A stretch of DNA of 61,796 nt from an uncultured Acidimicrobiaceae bacterium (lineage in GTDB: Bacteria > Actinomycetota > Acidimicrobiia > Acidimicrobiales > RAAP-2). This document shows positions 59,732-61,796 of this stretch, one piece after another. Where the stretch lies: positions 1 to 61,796 of the forward strand of contig CAITPI010000113.1 of NCBI GenBank assembly GCA_903894295.1, in the 5' to 3' direction. Position 1 is the stretch's first letter, and each line of letters opens with the position of its first letter. Under the pieces are notes generated by a model. It saw only the letters and a program-made list of their open reading frames with translations. It was not told the origin of the DNA and did not search any database. The position numbers and the translations under genes were made by a program.

Positions 59732-59763
59732 GGTGTCGGTCCCGGCCCGTTCGGGATGACACC
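59732..59763. terminator. Hairpin between convergent genes
   Basis: GGTGTC plus TCCCG (59732-59744) pair with CGGGA plus GACACC (59752-59763), with a small internal bulge and a 7-base loop. It sits in the gap between the efflux pump and the nitroreductase gene. Confidence 0.5.
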
Positions 59764-59772
59764 GGGGGACCG

Positions 59773-60372
59773 CTACCAACGGCCCCGGTGCACGCTCTCT
59801 TCAACCGTTCGGTTCGGTCGCAGCCGTGACGTGGACGGCGGGTCCGGCCGGGCCGGCTGACCAAGGAGCACGGCTCCGAGCCAGGACAGGCGGGCGGGCA
59901 CGCCGAGGGCGGCCTTGAGCGCCGCTTCCCCCCGGAAGTTCCCGAGAAAGGCCGCCCCGATGTCGAGGTCGGCGGCGCCGAGCAGCAAGGTCATGACGGA
60001 AAACGCGGCATCGACGTGCCAGTAGGGGACCACCCATTTGGTGGCGTCGGCCCCCTTGGGGCGCTTGTCGGCCTCGTCGTAGCGGGCCCGGTAGGCGTCC
60101 GGGTCGCTGAAGGTGAGCACGATCACCGGCGCCCGGGACATCCCTTCGAACCGTCGGGACCGGGCCCGCCAGGCCTCGTCGGTCGTGGCGTCCCAGTAGC
60201 GCACCGTCTCGTCGGGGCCTTCCAGGACCACAAACTCCCGGCCCTGGGTATGGCCGGCCGAGGGAGCCCTGAGGGCCTGGGCGAGCAGGGAGTCGAGTAC
60301 CCCTGCAGCGAGGGGTTCGCCGGTGAAGTTGCGGGTCATGTGCCGTCGACGCACTGCGTCGGCAAAATCCAT
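59773..60372 (-). CDS. Nitroreductase family FMN protein
   Basis: A 199-residue flavoprotein. It begins DFADAVRRRHMTRNFTGEPL and has LLAQALRAPSAGHTQGREFV for FMN phosphate binding, a variable central region, WHVDAAFSVMTLLLGAADLD, and GAAFLGNFRGEAALKAALGV. Family members reduce nitro compounds, quinones or flavins with NAD(P)H, and some process iodotyrosine or F420 substrates. The specific reaction is unknown. A leaderless -10 box and a strong inverted repeat lie directly upstream. Confidence 0.85.
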   Translation of the reverse strand: MDFADAVRRRHMTRNFTGEPLAAGVLDSLLAQALRAPSAGHTQGREFVVLEGPDETVRYWDATTDEAWRARSRRFEGMSRAPVIVLTFSDPDAYRARYDEADKRPKGADATKWVVPYWHVDAAFSVMTLLLGAADLDIGAAFLGNFRGEAALKAALGVPARLSWLGAVLLGQPARPDPPSTSRLRPNRTVEESVHRGRW

Positions 60373-60378
60373 GCTGTC

Positions 60379-60384
60379 ACGCTA
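60379..60384 (-). promoter_or_regulatory. -10 box TAGCGT, leaderless promoter of the nitroreductase gene
   Basis: On the minus strand TAGCGT ends six bases before the ATG at 60372. Confidence 0.6.
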
Positions 60385-60393
60385 GTGCGCCGG

Positions 60394-60416
60394 AACATTC
60401 CCGGGTCGGGAATGTT
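60394..60416. promoter_or_regulatory. Inverted repeat with perfect 10-bp arms at a divergent promoter
   Basis: AACATTCCCG and CGGGAATGTT flank three bases. The repeat covers the expected -35 region of the nitroreductase promoter and precedes the rhodanese-E1 gene by 52 bases. It is a strong candidate operator for one regulator of both genes. I cannot match it to a known regulator; it is not the LexA box GAAC-N4-GTTC. Confidence 0.65.
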
Positions 60417-60468
60417 GACCAGACTGGTAGTGTTTTACGAGCAGGAACCTGAACAAAGGACGAAGATC

Positions 60469-61647
60469 GTGCCCACTTTCCGGGAGATGCTGGCGGAAGC
60501 CAAGGCGAACATTCGAGAGATCGAGCCGGTGGAGGCAGCCACCGAGATCGCGGCCGGAGGTGCCGTGGTGCTCGATGTGCGCGAACCCGACGAGTACCAG
60601 CAGGGGGCACTGCCCAACGCCGTGCACATCCCCCGGGGAACGCTCGAGACCTCGATCGAGGGTCGGGTCCCCAACAAGGACGCCCACCTCGTCGTCTACT
60701 GCGCCGGCGGAACCCGCTCCGCCTTCGCCGCCCAGACCCTCATGCAGCTCGGCTACACCGACGTGGCCTCGGTCATTGGCGGGTTCAACCGGTGGAAGGA
60801 CGAGGGCCGGGACTGGTCGGCCCCGCGGTCGCTGACCGCCGAGCAACGCAACCGCTACCAGCGCCACCTCCTTCTCCCCGAGGTCGGGGAAGCCGGTCAG
60901 ATCAAGCTGCTTGACGCCAAGGTGCTGATGCTCGGAGCGGGCGGACTCGGCTCTCCGGCCGCCCTGTATCTGGCCGCCGCCGGGGTGGGCACGTTGGGTG
61001 TCATCGACATGGACGTCGTCGATGCCTCCAACCTGCAGCGCCAGATCCTCCACAACACCGAACGGGTGGGGGAGCGCAAGGTCGACTCGGCCAAGAAGAC
61101 CCTGACCCTGATGAACCCGGACATCAACGTCGTCACCTACGACGTGCGTCTCGGTGCGGACAACATCCTCGACATCATCGACGGCTATGACGTGATCGTG
61201 GACGGCACCGACAACTTCCCGACCCGGTATCTCGTGAACGACGCCTCGTTGCTCAAGAAGATCCCGGTCGTTCACGGGTCCATCTTCCGGTTCGAGGGCC
61301 AGGTGACCGTCTTCAACCCCTACGAGGGCCCGTGCTACCGCTGCATGATTCCCGAGCCCCCGCCCGCCGAGATGGCACCGAGCTGCGCCGAAGCCGGCGT
61401 GCTCGGAGTGCTGCCGGGCATCATCGGCTCCATCCAGGCCATCGAGACCATCAAGATCCTGCTCGAACTGGGTGACACCCTCCAGGGACGTCTTCTGGCC
61501 TATGACGCCATGGAGCAGAGTTTCCGGACCTTCAAGGTGCATCGGGACCCGAAGTGCCCGGCGTGCGGTCCCGACGCCGGACCCATCCAGATCGCCGAGT
61601 ACGACGATCTCTGCATGCCCCACCCGGTGGCACCTCCAGCCAGCTGA
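60469..61647 (+). CDS. Rhodanese-E1 fusion sulfur-carrier activating enzyme (MoeB/ThiF family)
   Basis: A 392-residue protein. Residues 15-110 are a rhodanese domain (VVLDVREPDEY, active Cys78 in VVYCAGGTRSA, VIGGFNRWKDEGRDW). From about 120 on it is a MoeB/ThiF/HesA E1 domain, with RYQRHLLLPEVGEAGQIKL, nucleotide motif MLGAGGLGSPAALYLAAAGV, DGTDNFPTRYLVNDA, CYRC, PSCAEAGVLG with the likely catalytic Cys, and a second Zn pair CPAC. It would adenylate and thiolate a MoaD/ThiS/CysO-like carrier. The order is the reverse of MoeZ/MOCS3, where rhodanese is C-terminal. AAAGGA eight bases before GTG sets the start. Confidence 0.85.
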   Translation: MPTFREMLAEAKANIREIEPVEAATEIAAGGAVVLDVREPDEYQQGALPNAVHIPRGTLETSIEGRVPNKDAHLVVYCAGGTRSAFAAQTLMQLGYTDVASVIGGFNRWKDEGRDWSAPRSLTAEQRNRYQRHLLLPEVGEAGQIKLLDAKVLMLGAGGLGSPAALYLAAAGVGTLGVIDMDVVDASNLQRQILHNTERVGERKVDSAKKTLTLMNPDINVVTYDVRLGADNILDIIDGYDVIVDGTDNFPTRYLVNDASLLKKIPVVHGSIFRFEGQVTVFNPYEGPCYRCMIPEPPPAEMAPSCAEAGVLGVLPGIIGSIQAIETIKILLELGDTLQGRLLAYDAMEQSFRTFKVHRDPKCPACGPDAGPIQIAEYDDLCMPHPVAPPAS

Positions 61648-61796
61648 ATCTCGACCGGTGTTCACATGGCCGCTGATGACCCAGCTCTCCGGCGGGCACA
61701 TCCCCTAGGCCGTTGGCGCTCATTCTGATCCTGGCGAGAACGTCCTTGGGGCCTCGGATCACACTCGGCTGGCGCCCGAGAAGACCATGGCGTAAC

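Noticed and set aside
61648-61796. Short open frames at the right edge of the window
   Set aside because: The last 149 bases contain no frame with a ribosome site, family motif or convincing codon use. A gene may start beyond the edge.

Overview
The window is about 62 kb of high-GC, densely coded chromosome. It has no tRNA, rRNA, CRISPR array, insertion sequence or phage gene that I can recognise. The gene set points to an actinobacterium, and I would guess the class Acidimicrobiia. It contains LytR-CpsA-Psr and RipA-like cell-wall proteins, a SufBCDSU-plus-Rieske iron-sulfur system, a DUF2332 protein, an F420-type PPOX protein and surface proteins with GYY/GYW...FGDA repeats. The placement rests on recognised families, not on a marker-gene tree. 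Many genes are preceded by a TANNNT -10 box placed 6-8 bases before the start codon, which predicts leaderless mRNAs.

Layout. 1-4.8 kb: end of a repeat-containing surface protein, a polytopic membrane protein, a divergent Lgt, a RipA-like NlpC/P60 peptidoglycan hydrolase and two small enzymes facing a MarR regulator. 5.4-10.9 kb: a dienelactone hydrolase, then a cluster that looks like the last three steps of the ethylmalonyl-CoA pathway (CitE-like lyase, long acyl-CoA dehydrogenase, MaoC hydratase), mixed with a methyltransferase and a DUF6941-like protein. 10.9-20.3 kb: MutY, a DUF3089 lipoprotein, an epoxide-hydrolase-type enzyme, a five-gene operon (MBL hydrolase, flavin reductase, RmlC, SDR, membrane protein with a RodZ-like C-terminus) and oligopeptidase B. 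20.4-33 kb: the SUF system in three pieces (sufB plus a small Cys protein; sufD-Rieske-sufC; sufC-sufS-sufU), separated by a GNAT-M24 fusion, a dienoyl-CoA isomerase-like crotonase, an ABC exporter and an LCP protein. 33-43 kb: glycogen-debranching-type enzyme, glyoxalase II-like protein, acyl-CoA dehydrogenase, ThiE with an HhH-GPD protein, RNase HI, an HSD10-like SDR and an ABC-2 exporter. 43-49.3 kb: an operon for the 2-oxoacid dehydrogenase/lipoylation system (LpdA, E2, a single-chain LipB-LipA fusion), followed by a Xaa-Pro peptidase and an atypical SDR. 49.4-61.8 kb: a Pro-rich membrane protein, MetH divergent from a PduO-type cobalamin adenosyltransferase, leucyl aminopeptidase, a DUF2332 pair, a DHA2 efflux pump, a nitroreductase and a rhodanese-E1 sulfur-transfer enzyme.

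How the genes fit together. Iron-sulfur assembly (SUF) supplies LipA, MutY and the Rieske protein. LipB-LipA lipoylates the E2 encoded just upstream. PduO would supply adenosylcobalamin to the mutases that the ethylmalonyl-CoA route needs, although those mutases are not in this window.

No stretch longer than about 300 bases lacks a gene. The largest gaps are 3780-4029, 35966-36205, 57954-58155 and 6184-6376. The last 149 bases (61648-61796) hold nothing I can identify. The most unusual items are the LipB-LipA fusion, the GNAT-M24 fusion, the E2 with Gln in place of the catalytic His, the split SUF locus with two SufC proteins, and several clean palindromes at divergent promoters.
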